From: CBDAQA01 sp965198865
Lineage (GTDB): Bacteria > Planctomycetota > Phycisphaerae > Tepidisphaerales > Tepidisphaeraceae
Length of the DNA stretch: 64,000 bases
NCBI GenBank assembly: GCA_965198865.1
Contig: CBDAQA010000003.1
Coordinates: forward strand, 434,001 to 498,000
Reading direction: 5' to 3'
The notes beneath the pieces were generated by a model that was not told where the DNA came from, did no database searches, and saw only the letters and a program-made list of their open reading frames with translations. Of the stretch, positions 1 through 8,707 are shown one piece after another. Position 1 is the stretch's first letter, and the number at the start of each line of letters is the position of its first letter. Both the position numbers and the translations under genes were made by a program.

Positions 1-200
1 CCGGCCGGGTGCTGGGCCAACCGGTTTGCCACGTCGTCGGGATTGCTGTTGGACTGATATCGCACCGCACCCACAACGTGCCGCATTGGCGTGGCCGGGG
101 CGATCCAGGCAAACGCGGCGTAGGGCACCAGCGGTGCCGCGCGGCACGGTGCGGGCAGCGTCGTCGCGAACAGCATGGCCCACACCCGGCGGTCGCGCAT
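1..200 (-). CDS. Partial secreted or membrane protein, N-terminal end only
   Basis: An open frame runs leftward from an ATG at 198-200 and leaves the window at base 1, so only about 66 residues are visible. The product starts MRDRRVWAMLFATTLPAP, a basic start followed by a short hydrophobic stretch, which suggests a signal peptide. The rest (for example AVRYQSNSNPDDVANRLAQ) is not a family I recognise. It is divergent from the flavoprotein gene that starts at 257, leaving under 60 bases for both promoters. The reading is supported only by an uninterrupted frame and a plausible start. A longer view to the left is needed to confirm it. Confidence 0.4.
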   Translation of the reverse strand, partial: MRDRRVWAMLFATTLPAPCRAAPLVPYAAFAWIAPATPMRHVVGAVRYQSNSNPDDVANRLAQHPA

Positions 201-256
201 GCCGCCATTCTCGCCCGCGCTGGCGACGGCGTCACGCCGTCGATAACGTGACGACC

Positions 257-1516
257 ATGCAGAACTGGGCCGAGACGTTCACGTACCGGGCGGCCCGGGT
301 CGAGCGGCCGACCACGGCGGACGAGGTGGCCGCGATCGTCCGCGCGGCCGATACCGTCCACGCCATCGGCACCCGCCACTGCTTCAGCCACATCGCCGAC
401 GCGCCGGGCGGCGCGCTGATCTCGACCGGGAAGATGAACCGCATCGTGTCGATCGACACCGGTGGCCCATCGCCGACGGTCACGGTCGAACCCGGCGTGA
501 CGTACGGGCAGCTCGGGCCGGTGCTGCACGCCGCCGGTTGGGCGCTGCCCAACCTGGCATCGCTGCCGCACATCAGCATCGGCGGGTCGGTCGCGACGGC
601 CACGCACGGGTCGGGCGAGACGCTCGGCTGCCTGGCAACGCACGTGTCGGCGATCGACCTGGTCACCGCCGACGGCGCGACGCGCACGCTCCGCCGCGGC
701 GATGCCGATTTCAACGGGGCCGTCGTTCACCTCGGTGTGCTCGGCGTCGTCACGCGGCTGACCCTGGATCTCGTCCCCACGTTCGACATCGCCCAGACCG
801 TATACGACCAGGTGCCGATGGCGGCGTTCGCCGAGCAGATGGACGCGATCGCCGCCAGCGCGTACAGCGTCAGCGGCTTCACCGACTGGCAGAATGGCCG
901 GTTCACGCAGGTGTGGATGAAGTCGCGCGTCGGGGTCCAACAGTTCGACCTGCGATCGATCGGCGGGGCCCGTGCCGATCGGCAGCGGCACCCGCTGGAC
1001 GGCAAGTCGGGCAACGTGGCGTCCGACGGAAAGGGGGCTGACGCCTGCTCGGTGCAGCTGGGTGTTCCCGGCCCGTGGCACGAGCGGTTGCCGCACTTCC
1101 GGATGGAGTTCACGCCCAGCAGCGGGGCGGAGATCCAGTCGGAGTACTTCGTGCCGCGGTCGCGCGCCGGTGAAGCGCTGGCGGCGGTCGCTGCCCTTGG
1201 TGAGGCGATCGGGCCGGTGCTGCAGGTGTCGGAGGTCCGGTTCATCGCCGCGGATGAGCTGTGGATGAGCATGGCGTACGGCCGGCCATCGGTGGGCATC
1301 CACTTCACGTGGCGGAAGGAGCCGGCCGCGGTGGTGGCGCTGCTGCCGCGGATCGAGCGAGCGCTGTTGCCGTTCGACGCGCGGCCGCACCGGGGGAAGG
1401 TGTACAACGAAAGTGGCCCGCTGGCGGAGCGGCGGGATGAGGGCGGGGAGCGGTTCCGGGCGCTGATGCGGGCGTGGGATCCCCAGGGGAAGTTTGCGAG
1501 CGCGTACGGGCGGTGA
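257..1516 (+). CDS. FAD-linked alditol/D-arabinono-1,4-lactone oxidase-like protein
   Basis: Soluble flavoprotein of 419 residues, close in length and sequence to the VAO-family alditol oxidase AldO of Streptomyces, which oxidises xylitol or sorbitol to the aldose with release of H2O2. The N-terminal half is the FAD-binding PP-loop domain. His41 in GTRHCFSHIAD is the likely covalent FAD attachment residue, and LPHISIGGSVATATHGSG is the flavin-binding segment. The C-terminal half carries FGVPGPWHERLPHFR-like and ARPHRGKVY segments that match the substrate domain of AldO. Here the first of these reads LGVPGPWHERLPHFRMEFT. The ATG at 257 fits the family N-terminus; GTG at 248 is an in-frame alternative. 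The gene is convergent with leuS, with only 9 bases between the stops. The exact sugar alcohol cannot be read from sequence. Confidence 0.9.
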   Translation: MQNWAETFTYRAARVERPTTADEVAAIVRAADTVHAIGTRHCFSHIADAPGGALISTGKMNRIVSIDTGGPSPTVTVEPGVTYGQLGPVLHAAGWALPNLASLPHISIGGSVATATHGSGETLGCLATHVSAIDLVTADGATRTLRRGDADFNGAVVHLGVLGVVTRLTLDLVPTFDIAQTVYDQVPMAAFAEQMDAIAASAYSVSGFTDWQNGRFTQVWMKSRVGVQQFDLRSIGGARADRQRHPLDGKSGNVASDGKGADACSVQLGVPGPWHERLPHFRMEFTPSSGAEIQSEYFVPRSRAGEALAAVAALGEAIGPVLQVSEVRFIAADELWMSMAYGRPSVGIHFTWRKEPAAVVALLPRIERALLPFDARPHRGKVYNESGPLAERRDEGGERFRALMRAWDPQGKFASAYGR

Positions 1517-1525
1517 GCGACGGGA

Positions 1526-4357
1526 TTACGGCACGACGAAGTTCACCAGTTTCTTCGACACGTACAAACGCTTCTTGATCTGCTTGCCCGCCAGGTAGGG
1601 GACGATCTTTTCGGCGGCAGCGGCTTGGGCCAGGACGACGTCCTCGGTCGCATCGGCGGCCACGATGATCTTGTCGCGGACCTTGCCGTTCACCTGGACG
1701 GGAATCTCCAGCGTCGATTCCACTAGCTTCGCAGGGTCGAACGTCGGCCAGGGGCGGCGGGCGAGGGACTTGTGGTGGCCGAGCTTTTCCCACAGCTCCT
1801 CGGCCAGGTGCGGGGCGAACGGGGCGAGCATCAACGCGAAGTTCTCGGCCAGCTCGCGCGGGACCGACGCCGAACCCGTGAGCTCGTTGTTCAGCTTGAT
1901 CAGCTCGGCGATGGCGGTGTTGAACCGCAGGGTGGCGATGTCCTCGCCGACCTTCTTGATCGTGCGGTGCATCTGGCGGTCCAGCGCCTCGGGAACCGGA
2001 TCGGCAGTGATCCGCGCCAGCCTCGGCGGCGTCGGCGGGTCGGTGGGCACCGTCTCGTCTTCACCGATAAGGTTGCGATAGACGCTGCTGAGGAACCGGC
2101 TCATGCCGATGATGTCGCGCGTGGACCAGGGCTTCTGCGCCTCCAACGGGCCCATGTACATCTCGTACAGGCGGAACGCGTCCGCCCCGTAGTCCTTCAC
2201 GATGGCGTCGGGGTTGACGACGTTGCCGCGGGACTTGCTCATCTTGAAGCTCTCGGCCGTCACCTTCACGGAGGGGTTGGACTTCAAGCGGTACCCGGCA
2301 CCGACCTTCTCGACGTCCGCCTCGTCCACGCGGTGGGGCTCGGCCTCGGCGGTGTGGTACTCGACCTCGCCGAGGATGAGTCCTTGGTTCACCAGCCGGC
2401 GGAACGGCTCGTTGCTGCTGACGTGGCCGAGGTCGAACAGGACCTTGTGCCAGAACCGGGCGTACAGCAGGTGCAGGACCGCGTGCTCGACGCCGCCGAC
2501 GTACAGATCGACGGGCATCCAGTACTTCTCCTTCTCGGGGTCGACGAACCGCTCGGCGTTGTGCGGGTCGATGTAGCGCAGGTAGTACCAGCACGAGCCC
2601 GCCCACTGGGGCATCGTGTTCGTCTCGCGGGTGAACGTGGCAACGCCCCTGTCATACCTCAGCCAGTCGGCCGCCTTGGACAGCGGCGGGGCGGGGGTGC
2701 CGGTGGGCTTGAAGTCGTCCATCGGCGGCAGCGTGAGCGGCAGCTCGGCCTCGGGGATGTCGTAGGCGTTCCCGTCGGCGTCCAGCACGATGGGGAACGG
2801 CTCGCCCCAGTAGCGCTGGCGGCTGAAGAGCCAGTCGCGCAGCTTGTACTGCGTCGAGCGATACGCGACGCCGTCACGCTCCAGGGCGGCGGTGATCGTC
2901 TCCTTCGCCTCCGCCTGGGTCATGCCGTTGGCGATGCCGGAGTTCACGGCGATGCCGTCGCCGACGTAGGCGCCCTGGGCGATGTCGTGCGTGCCGGGGC
3001 TCTCGACCACCTGGCGGACGGGCAGGTCGAACTTCCTGGCGAAGTCGAAATCGCGCTCGTCGTGGGCGGGCACGGCCATGATCGCGCCGGTGCCGTAGCC
3101 CATCAGCACGTAGTCGGCGATGAAGATGGGCAGCTTCTCGCCGTTGATCGGGTTGATCGCGTAGGCCCCGATGAAGCAGCCGGTCTTGTCCTTCGTGTCG
3201 GCCTGGCGGTCGCGGTCGCTCTTGCCGGCCATCATGGTGCGGTAGGCCTCGATCGTCTCGCGGTGCGGGGGCGGCGTGATGCGGTCGACCAGCTCGTGCT
3301 CGGGGGCGAGCACCATGTAAGTCGCGCCGTACAGCGTGTCGGGCCGGGTGGTGAAGACGGTGATCGTCAGCTCCTCCTCGGCGTCCTCGTGAACCTCCTT
3401 CAGCCGGCGCATCGTCGACGGCGTATCCTCGGGGTCGGCCACGGCGAAGTCGATCTCGGCGCCGACGCTGCGGCCGATCCAGTTGCGCTGCATCTCCTTC
3501 AACGACTCGGGCCACTGCAGCTGGTCGAGGTCGGCGATCAGGCGGTCGGCGTAGGACGTGATGCGGAGCAGCCACTGGCGCAGCGGTCGGCGCTCGACCG
3601 GGTGGTTGCCGCGCTCGCTCTTGCCGTCGATCACCTCCTCGTTGCTGAGCACCGTGCCCAGGGCGGGGCACCAGTTGACGGGGACCTCGTCCTGGTATGC
3701 CAGCCGCTGGCCGTCGAGGACGTCGCGCTGCTCCTGCTCGGCCAGCTCGCGCCAGAGCCGTTCGACGCGGACCTCACCGGTCACCTCGCTCAGCCCCTCG
3801 GTGGTCGGGCGGACGTGGATCGTGCCGTCAGGGGCGACGACGTAGTTCTCGTTCTCCAGCTCGGTCAGCAGGTGGGCGATGGGCATCGCCTTGTTGGCGC
3901 GCGGGTCGAAGTAGCTGTTGAACAGCTGCAGGAAGATCCATTGCGTCCACTTGTAATAGGCAGGGTCGGTGGTGTCGACCTCGCGGTCCCAGTCGTAGCT
4001 GAGGCCCAGCGATTGGATCTGCCGGCGGAAGGTGTCGATGTTCTTGCGCGTCGTCTCGGCGGGGTGGACGTTGTTCTGGATGGCGTACTGCTCGGCCGGC
4101 AGGCCGAACGCGTCCCAGCCCATGGGGTGCAGGACGTTGTAGCCCTGGGCGCGCAGGTAGCGCGACACGATGTCGGTGGCGGTGTACCCCTCGGGGTGCC
4201 CCACGTGCAGGCCGGCACCGCTGGGATAGGGGAACATGTCCAGCACGTAGGCCTTGGGCATGCCCGGCACGTCGGCCGGGTCCAGGGCGGCGAACGTCTT
4301 GTTCTGCTGCCAGTGGGACTGCCACTTCTTTTCGATCACGGTGAAGTTGTAGGCCAT
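1526..4357 (-). CDS. leuS: Leucine--tRNA ligase
   Basis: Class I aminoacyl-tRNA synthetase of 943 residues that charges tRNA-Leu in the cytoplasm. The HIGH signature is HVGH at residues 51-54, after YPSGAGL, and the KMSKS loop is present exactly at residues 705-709. Between them lies the CP1 editing domain (TTRPDTLYGATYMVLAPEH, then GTGAIMAVPAHDERD with the editing aspartate). The C-terminal region has the anticodon-binding helices and ends with the PVQVNGKVRDKI-type domain. The length is a little above the usual 860-900, with charged inserts near residue 150-200 and 320. The ATG at 4357 gives the normal N-terminus. A TATCAT hexamer lies 10 bases upstream of it, so the leader may be very short. 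It is a single-copy essential gene in most bacteria. Confidence 0.98.
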   Translation of the reverse strand: MAYNFTVIEKKWQSHWQQNKTFAALDPADVPGMPKAYVLDMFPYPSGAGLHVGHPEGYTATDIVSRYLRAQGYNVLHPMGWDAFGLPAEQYAIQNNVHPAETTRKNIDTFRRQIQSLGLSYDWDREVDTTDPAYYKWTQWIFLQLFNSYFDPRANKAMPIAHLLTELENENYVVAPDGTIHVRPTTEGLSEVTGEVRVERLWRELAEQEQRDVLDGQRLAYQDEVPVNWCPALGTVLSNEEVIDGKSERGNHPVERRPLRQWLLRITSYADRLIADLDQLQWPESLKEMQRNWIGRSVGAEIDFAVADPEDTPSTMRRLKEVHEDAEEELTITVFTTRPDTLYGATYMVLAPEHELVDRITPPPHRETIEAYRTMMAGKSDRDRQADTKDKTGCFIGAYAINPINGEKLPIFIADYVLMGYGTGAIMAVPAHDERDFDFARKFDLPVRQVVESPGTHDIAQGAYVGDGIAVNSGIANGMTQAEAKETITAALERDGVAYRSTQYKLRDWLFSRQRYWGEPFPIVLDADGNAYDIPEAELPLTLPPMDDFKPTGTPAPPLSKAADWLRYDRGVATFTRETNTMPQWAGSCWYYLRYIDPHNAERFVDPEKEKYWMPVDLYVGGVEHAVLHLLYARFWHKVLFDLGHVSSNEPFRRLVNQGLILGEVEYHTAEAEPHRVDEADVEKVGAGYRLKSNPSVKVTAESFKMSKSRGNVVNPDAIVKDYGADAFRLYEMYMGPLEAQKPWSTRDIIGMSRFLSSVYRNLIGEDETVPTDPPTPPRLARITADPVPEALDRQMHRTIKKVGEDIATLRFNTAIAELIKLNNELTGSASVPRELAENFALMLAPFAPHLAEELWEKLGHHKSLARRPWPTFDPAKLVESTLEIPVQVNGKVRDKIIVAADATEDVVLAQAAAAEKIVPYLAGKQIKKRLYVSKKLVNFVVP

Positions 4358-4507
4358 GGGAAGGGGGATGATAGAGCGGGACGCGAGGGGCGTCGATGCG
4401 GAAGACGGGCCCCGAATGATTACGAATCAGAGGAGAGTCGGGTCGAGCGCTGCCCATTCGCGTCTATTCATGGCCGCTCTGGTACTGCGTGTGCTTACCA
4501 GATCGTC

Positions 4508-4921
4508 ATGGACACCCACACCGTGACCGAATACGCCGGCACCACCGCCAGTCGCGTGGCGTCGTTCCTGACCGCGGGCGACCTGAAGACCGACATGGAC
4601 CGGGTGCGGTGGCTGGCCCACTGGCTGGACGCGAAGTACAGCGTCGGCGGGATGCGGTTCGGGCTGTCGGGCGTGATCGGCCTGCTGCCGATCGGCGGGG
4701 ACGCCGTGGTCACGGCACTGGGGTTCTACCCGCTGGTCGTCGCCTACCGGCACAAGCTGGGCGGCGAGGTGATGGCCCGGCTGATCTTCAACTTGGCGGC
4801 GGAGTTCTTCCTGGGCCTGACGCCGTGGGTGGGCGATTACGCCGACGTTTGGTTCAAGGCGAACCTGCGGAACCTGGCGGTGCTGGAGCGGGCAACGGCG
4901 GGGAAGGTTAATGCAGACTGA
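4508..4921 (+). CDS. DUF4112 family small membrane protein
   Basis: A 137-residue protein of the DUF4112 family. The conserved core is visible as RFGLSGVIGLLPIGGDAVV, then FNLAAEFFLGLTPWVGDYAD, ending with VWFKANLRNLAVLER. The two GL.P..GD segments are hydrophobic hairpins and probably sit in the membrane. Family function is unknown. The frame stays open far upstream as an antisense shadow of leuS, so the start was chosen at the ATG at 4508, which gives a normal family length. It is divergent from leuS and convergent with the acetyltransferase gene that ends at 5001. Confidence 0.88.
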   Translation: MDTHTVTEYAGTTASRVASFLTAGDLKTDMDRVRWLAHWLDAKYSVGGMRFGLSGVIGLLPIGGDAVVTALGFYPLVVAYRHKLGGEVMARLIFNLAAEFFLGLTPWVGDYADVWFKANLRNLAVLERATAGKVNAD

Positions 4922-4974
4922 TGGGTGCAAGTCAGAATGAACAGTGGTTAGTCCGCTTCCGTTCTGAGTTCAGC

Positions 4975-4993
4975 GCTCACCGTTCTGTATTTG
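4975..4993. repeat. Degenerate copy of the 6.0 kb intergenic repeat
   Basis: The 19 bases here match 6037-6055 at 15 of 19 positions (shared core CGTTCTG.ATTTG). The two sites lie at the two ends of the lipoprotein-acetyltransferase gene pair. The short length makes chance similarity possible. Confidence 0.35.
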
Positions 4994-5000
4994 GCCCGCG

Positions 5001-5360
5001 TCAGTCGAACGACTTGACGTAGATCAGCAAATCTTGGTCGCGGTAGATGCCGCTGTTTGAGCCGACGTGGTGGTAGCCTTCGCCCGTCAGGAACGCGCGG
5101 GCGACGACGTGGATCTTGTTGCCGGTGGCGATCCACACGCGGCGTAACGGCTGGGCTCCCAACTCCACGCGTGCCTGGGTGTACAGGCCCTGCAGCAGTC
5201 GCTTGCCGTGGCCGCGGCGTTGCTCGGCGGGGTTGATCGTCATCTCCAAGATCTGGATTAACCCCTCGCCGGCGTCGGTGACGACCCACGTCGCCCGGCC
5301 GAGGGGGCGGTCGTCGTCCAACAGGCGGACGGTCCCGGGTTCGGCTTCGATTCGCATCAT
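5001..5360 (-). CDS. GNAT family N-acetyltransferase
   Basis: A 119-residue protein with the GNAT acetyl-CoA binding pattern. The sequence ILEMTINPAEQRRGHGKRLL contains the Q.RGHGKRLL pyrophosphate-binding loop (motif A), followed by the helix LQGLYTQAR. The C-terminal part (VARAFLTGEGYHHVG) is the usual last strand-helix region. The substrate is unknown. The ATG at 5358-5360 overlaps the TGA of the upstream lipoprotein gene (5357-5359), a typical sign of translational coupling, so the two are probably made from one mRNA. A second ATG follows immediately at 5357. It is on the short side for GNAT proteins but complete in its key motif. Confidence 0.85.
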   Translation of the reverse strand: MMRIEAEPGTVRLLDDDRPLGRATWVVTDAGEGLIQILEMTINPAEQRRGHGKRLLQGLYTQARVELGAQPLRRVWIATGNKIHVVARAFLTGEGYHHVGSNSGIYRDQDLLIYVKSFD

Positions 5361-6031
5361 GGGCGGGTGGTGGGCTGGGTGGCAGCGGGCTGAGTGGCCA
5401 CGGGGTGGGCGGCGGCGGCCTGGGCGCCCGCTGCCTTCACGTCGGCCAGGGTCTCGGTCAGTTGGCTGGCGCTGGTGACGGCGTGGAACGAGCCGTTCAG
5501 CGTGAACGCGCCCAGCGGATCGCGCAGGTCGCCGTACCGCTCGGACAGGGCCAGCATGCCGTGCGTGACGGTGACGTCGGCCCCGTCGCCGGCGTCGTCG
5601 ATGATGACGAACCCCGTGCCGACGTAGTGGAGCAGGCTGGGCGGCCCGCCGCCGGCGGGGGAGCCGTAGACGTACCAGTGCAGCACGGCGTTCAGCCCCG
5701 CGTCGGTCGACAGCGTGGCCGACTTGGCCCGCCAGTGGAGGCGGATCGCCATCACGGTGTGCAGCGGCGGCTCGGGCAACGGCTGGATCAGCTTGCCGGG
5801 ATGGTCGGGCGTCCGCCGATCGATCGGGGCATTGACCAGCACCACTTGGTCCTCGCCGAAGTCGCTGGTCCGGCTGACGAACGCGCGGTCGAACGACTCG
5901 CGCAGCGAGGCGGTGTCGCCCTGCGGTCGGACGGAGACGGCGGGGAGGGCGGAGCACCCCGTGAGGAGAACGCAGAGTGCAGAATGCAGAGTGCAGAATG
6001 AAATGCGCAGGCGCTTTTCCCCACTCTGCAT
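5357..6031 (-). CDS. Hypothetical lipoprotein whose signal peptide is encoded by an intergenic repeat
   Basis: A 224-residue protein with a lipoprotein signal peptide. From the ATG at 6029-6031 the product begins MQSGEKRLRISF, then a hydrophobic stretch, and the lipobox LLTGC places the lipidated Cys at residue 26. The mature part (for example VVLVNAPIDRRTPDHPGKLI and YVGTGFVIIDDAGDGADVTV) is not a family I recognise; it ends in an Ala/Thr/Pro-rich tail. Much of the signal peptide is encoded by the repeat at 5972-6054. ATG at 6052, 4 bases after the upstream stop, is an alternative start. It lies between a TIM-barrel hydrolase and a GNAT gene in one tightly packed operon and overlaps the latter. 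Confidence 0.7.
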   Translation of the reverse strand: MQSGEKRLRISFCTLHSALCVLLTGCSALPAVSVRPQGDTASLRESFDRAFVSRTSDFGEDQVVLVNAPIDRRTPDHPGKLIQPLPEPPLHTVMAIRLHWRAKSATLSTDAGLNAVLHWYVYGSPAGGGPPSLLHYVGTGFVIIDDAGDGADVTVTHGMLALSERYGDLRDPLGAFTLNGSFHAVTSASQLTETLADVKAAGAQAAAAHPVATQPAATQPTTRP

Positions 6032-6054
6032 TCTGCCGTCATCGTTCTGCATTT
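5972..6054. repeat. Intergenic tandem plus inverted repeat (GCAGAGTGCAGAAT type)
   Basis: Two perfect tandem copies of the 14-mer GCAGAGTGCAGAAT occupy 5972-5985 and 5986-5999. The 15 bases at 5979-5993 are perfectly inverted at 6022-6036 (CACTCTGCATTCTGC) across a 28-base loop, so a long hairpin is possible. The right flank continues with a related CGTTCTGCATTTG. The element sits across the start region of the lipoprotein gene and encodes part of its signal peptide. Confidence 0.8.
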
Positions 6055-6056
6055 GC

Positions 6057-6935
6057 TTACAGCCCCAACAGTCCCAGCGCGTCGCGCTCGACGATGCCGC
6101 GCAGCGCCTCACGCGGCACGTTCGGCAGGTTCGTGCCCTGCGAGAACTGGTTGATGCTGTAGAGCGCCTCGATGCACTCCGACGCGCTGGTGTAGGGGAA
6201 GTCGCTGCCGAACAGCAGCTTGTCGATCACCTGGTTCTGGTGGGCGGCCACCAGGGCGTTGTACGCCTGCCAACGTCGGCCCAGCAGGCCGCTCACGTCG
6301 GCGAAGACGTTGTGGTGCTTGCCGAGCAACACGATCGTCTCCTCGACCCACGGCTGGCCCAGCTGCGCGACGATCAACGGAAGCCGGGGAAACACCCGGG
6401 CGATCTCGTCCAGCAGGTAGGGGCGGGCGTACTCGAGCTTGCTCTGCTCGGTGTACTGACCAACGGGATGGATCAGCACCGGCATGCCGAGCTTCTCGGC
6501 CTCGGCGTAGACGGCCATGGCCCGGCTGTCGGTTGGGTGGAAGTCCTGGTTGGCCGGGCTGATCGTGACGCCGCGCAGCTTCAACTCGTTGCGGGCGATC
6601 CGCAACTCGTCGACGGCGGAGGGCTCGGTCGGGTCGATGCCGGCGAAACCGATCAGCTTCTGCGGGTGCTTGGCGACATAGTCGGCCACATAACGGTTGG
6701 GGATTTCGGCCCGCAGGTACCGGCTCTTGAAGCCGAGCACGAACGACTTGTCGACGCCGGTCGACTGTGCCAGATGGTGATCGGTGTCGGCGGCGGGCAC
6801 GGCCCGCCAGGGGGTCCGCTCGACCGGCGAAAAGCGGGTCGCCCGTGCGCGGGCCGGACGATGCAGATCGCCGAGGTCGACCTGCCCCAGTTGCTCCGGG
6901 GACTGCCAGATGTGCGTGTGACAATCGACAATCAT
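6057..6935 (-). CDS. Amidohydrolase-2 family TIM-barrel metal-dependent hydrolase
   Basis: A 292-residue cytoplasmic protein of the amidohydrolase 2 (ACMSD-like) family. The N-terminal strand ends in DCHTHIW, giving the HxH metal ligands at residues 6 and 8. A later strand VLIHPVGQYTEQSKLEYA supplies another His. LPLIVAQLGQPWVEETIVLL is a typical barrel strand, and LLFGSDFPYTS carries the active-site Asp. Substrates of such proteins range from carboxylates to lactones, and this one cannot be assigned. The ATG at 6933-6935 is chosen because the family starts directly before the D.HTH motif. It is the first gene of the minus-strand operon continuing into the lipoprotein and GNAT genes, and is divergent from manA. 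Confidence 0.88.
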   Translation of the reverse strand: MIVDCHTHIWQSPEQLGQVDLGDLHRPARARATRFSPVERTPWRAVPAADTDHHLAQSTGVDKSFVLGFKSRYLRAEIPNRYVADYVAKHPQKLIGFAGIDPTEPSAVDELRIARNELKLRGVTISPANQDFHPTDSRAMAVYAEAEKLGMPVLIHPVGQYTEQSKLEYARPYLLDEIARVFPRLPLIVAQLGQPWVEETIVLLGKHHNVFADVSGLLGRRWQAYNALVAAHQNQVIDKLLFGSDFPYTSASECIEALYSINQFSQGTNLPNVPREALRGIVERDALGLLGL

Positions 6936-7152
6936 AAGGGGGCCGGTGATGCCGGCCGGGGTGCAGTCTAACCCGGAACCGCCGCGGAGCAAACGCGTGG
7001 CACGCCGGCGTCCGAGCGGGCTGATCGGCCGCAAGGCGCGGCGGGGTGGGCGTTTACTGATTCGCCGGTGCTCAGGGTTTTGCCGGCTCTGGGGCATCAA
7101 TGGTAATGTTGGGGATCGTCAGTCGTTGGGGGACCTCGCGAGGAGCTTGTCG

Positions 7153-8193
7153 ATGCCGTCGTCGCCGCTGTACCCGCTGCTGTTCAAGCCACGCTTCGTC
7201 GAGAAGATCTGGGGCGGGCGGAAGTTCGAGAGCGTGCTCGGCAAACCGCTGCCCTCGGGGAAGCAGATCGGCGAGAGCTGGGAGATCTACGATTTTCCAC
7301 CGGGTGCGACCGACGGGTCGACCGACTGGGTGAGCGCCACCGTGGCGAACGGGGCGCTGGCGGGGCGGTCGCTGCACGCGCTGGTGACGGAGTACGGTCC
7401 GGAGCTGATGGGCCGGGTGCCGGTGGCACCGCAGGGGCAGTTTCCGATCCTGATCAAGTACCTCGATGCGCGGGAGGACCTGTCGGTGCAGGTGCATCCG
7501 CCGCAGGCGTACGCCGATGCCAATCCGGGGGCGCACCTCAAGAGCGAGGCGTGGTACGTGCTGGCCCACGATCCGGGTGCGCGGCTGTTGAAGGGGCTTG
7601 CGCCGCACACGAACCAGGAGCGGTTCGCGGCGGCGATCAGCACCGGCGAGGTGGAGTCGCACATCAACGCTATCCCGGTGAAGGATGGCGACTGCTACTA
7701 CTTGCCCAGCGGGACGGTCCACGCGCTGGGGGCCGGCATCCTGGTGGCCGAGGTGCAGACGCCGTCAGACACGACCTTCCGCGTGTTCGACTTCAACCGC
7801 GTGGAGGCCAGCACCGGAAAGACCCGCACGCTGCACGTGGACCAGGCGATGGCGTGCATCGACTTCGAAGGCGCGACTATGGCCGACGAGTCGCCCCGCA
7901 CCCATGTGGCCGGCCCGCACACGACGGTCAGCCGGCTGGTCGACTGCCCCTACTTCCGGCTGGAGAAGGTGCGGATGAGCGAGGGCGTCACGCAGGGCGT
8001 GCCGTACCGCGACCCGGTGGTGTGGATGATGCTGGAGGGGCAAGCCGAGGTGAAGGTTGATGGGCACGCTCAGCCCACGGCGGTTCGCAAGGGCGACACG
8101 CTGCTGCTTCCGGCGGGGCTCACCAACCCGGTGCTGACGACGAAGTCCGACTGCGTCTGGCTGGAGGTCACGTTCCCCATTGCGGGCGACTGA
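7153..8193 (+). CDS. manA: Type I mannose-6-phosphate isomerase
   Basis: A 346-residue cytoplasmic zinc enzyme that interconverts mannose-6-phosphate and fructose-6-phosphate, feeding GDP-mannose for polysaccharide synthesis. The zinc site is visible: SVQVHPP (Gln and His ligands), SEAWYVL (Glu) and LPSGTVHALGAGILVAEVQ (His). The N-terminal FVEKIWGG is the family start. The C-terminal cupin half ends with KGDTLLLPAG. The ATG at 7153 has AGGAG 7 bases upstream. The supply of activated mannose fits the exopolysaccharide locus 10 kb downstream, but no direct operon link exists. Confidence 0.93.
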   Translation: MPSSPLYPLLFKPRFVEKIWGGRKFESVLGKPLPSGKQIGESWEIYDFPPGATDGSTDWVSATVANGALAGRSLHALVTEYGPELMGRVPVAPQGQFPILIKYLDAREDLSVQVHPPQAYADANPGAHLKSEAWYVLAHDPGARLLKGLAPHTNQERFAAAISTGEVESHINAIPVKDGDCYYLPSGTVHALGAGILVAEVQTPSDTTFRVFDFNRVEASTGKTRTLHVDQAMACIDFEGATMADESPRTHVAGPHTTVSRLVDCPYFRLEKVRMSEGVTQGVPYRDPVVWMMLEGQAEVKVDGHAQPTAVRKGDTLLLPAGLTNPVLTTKSDCVWLEVTFPIAGD

Positions 8194-8707
8194 GCCGTCC
8201 GCGAATGAAGGCGGCGACTTGGGCGAGGGCGTCACAGGTCGCCGTCGGAGGAGGAGGGAGTAAAATCGAGTGTTCGCTTCCATAGCCGCGAACCAATTGC
8301 CTGTTCACCATTGGTGTGCCAGGCATATTCGACCCAGCGAGACGAGATCGGATCCAGGCGAATTTTGAGTGTCAAACGGCTTCGGTCGCTGTAAGCGCCA
8401 CACAGCGTCGGTACTAAAACGTAAGTCGCGATGTTGCTGCGGTGGCGCGAGGTTGGACGACTCGTCACGCCCGGCGATCTGCCATCCAACACGACGCCCT
8501 GCCGGTTTGGCAGCCGTTCATGCGACTGCAGGGTGTCATCAATTCCACGATCTAACTGTAAAATCTTATCCTATTGGCACATACGGCGATCCATGGTTGC
8601 ACGAGAGATGGCACCTGCTTTGTTAACGAGGTGCCGGAACGCGACGGCTGTGGCCGCGCATCCGTGAGGCATTGCAGTCGTTCGTTTCCGGTAAGGAGAA
8701 TCATCAA
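8194..8707. other. Intergenic region upstream of dnaK, no gene seen
   Basis: This 514-base stretch is less GC-rich than its surroundings. It contains no convincing coding frame. A run of A/T-rich hexamers near 8551-8575 (CTGTAAAATCTTATCC) could hold a dnaK promoter, but I could not place a -35/-10 pair with confidence. No CIRCE inverted repeat (TTAGCACTC-N9-GAGTGCTAA) was found. Confidence 0.5.

Noticed and set aside
1772..4507. Long open frame on the plus strand opposite leuS
   Set aside because: It is an antisense shadow of a GC-rich gene, with His/Val/Arg-rich composition and no family resemblance. Only its last part (from 4508) is a real gene.
5972..6054. CRISPR-like array
   Set aside because: Only two contiguous 14-base units without spacers, plus an inverted copy; not a CRISPR.
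8194..8707. CIRCE element or heat-shock promoter upstream of dnaK
   Set aside because: No TTAGCACTC/GAGTGCTAA pair was found; a lone GAGTGTCAA near 8367 is not enough.
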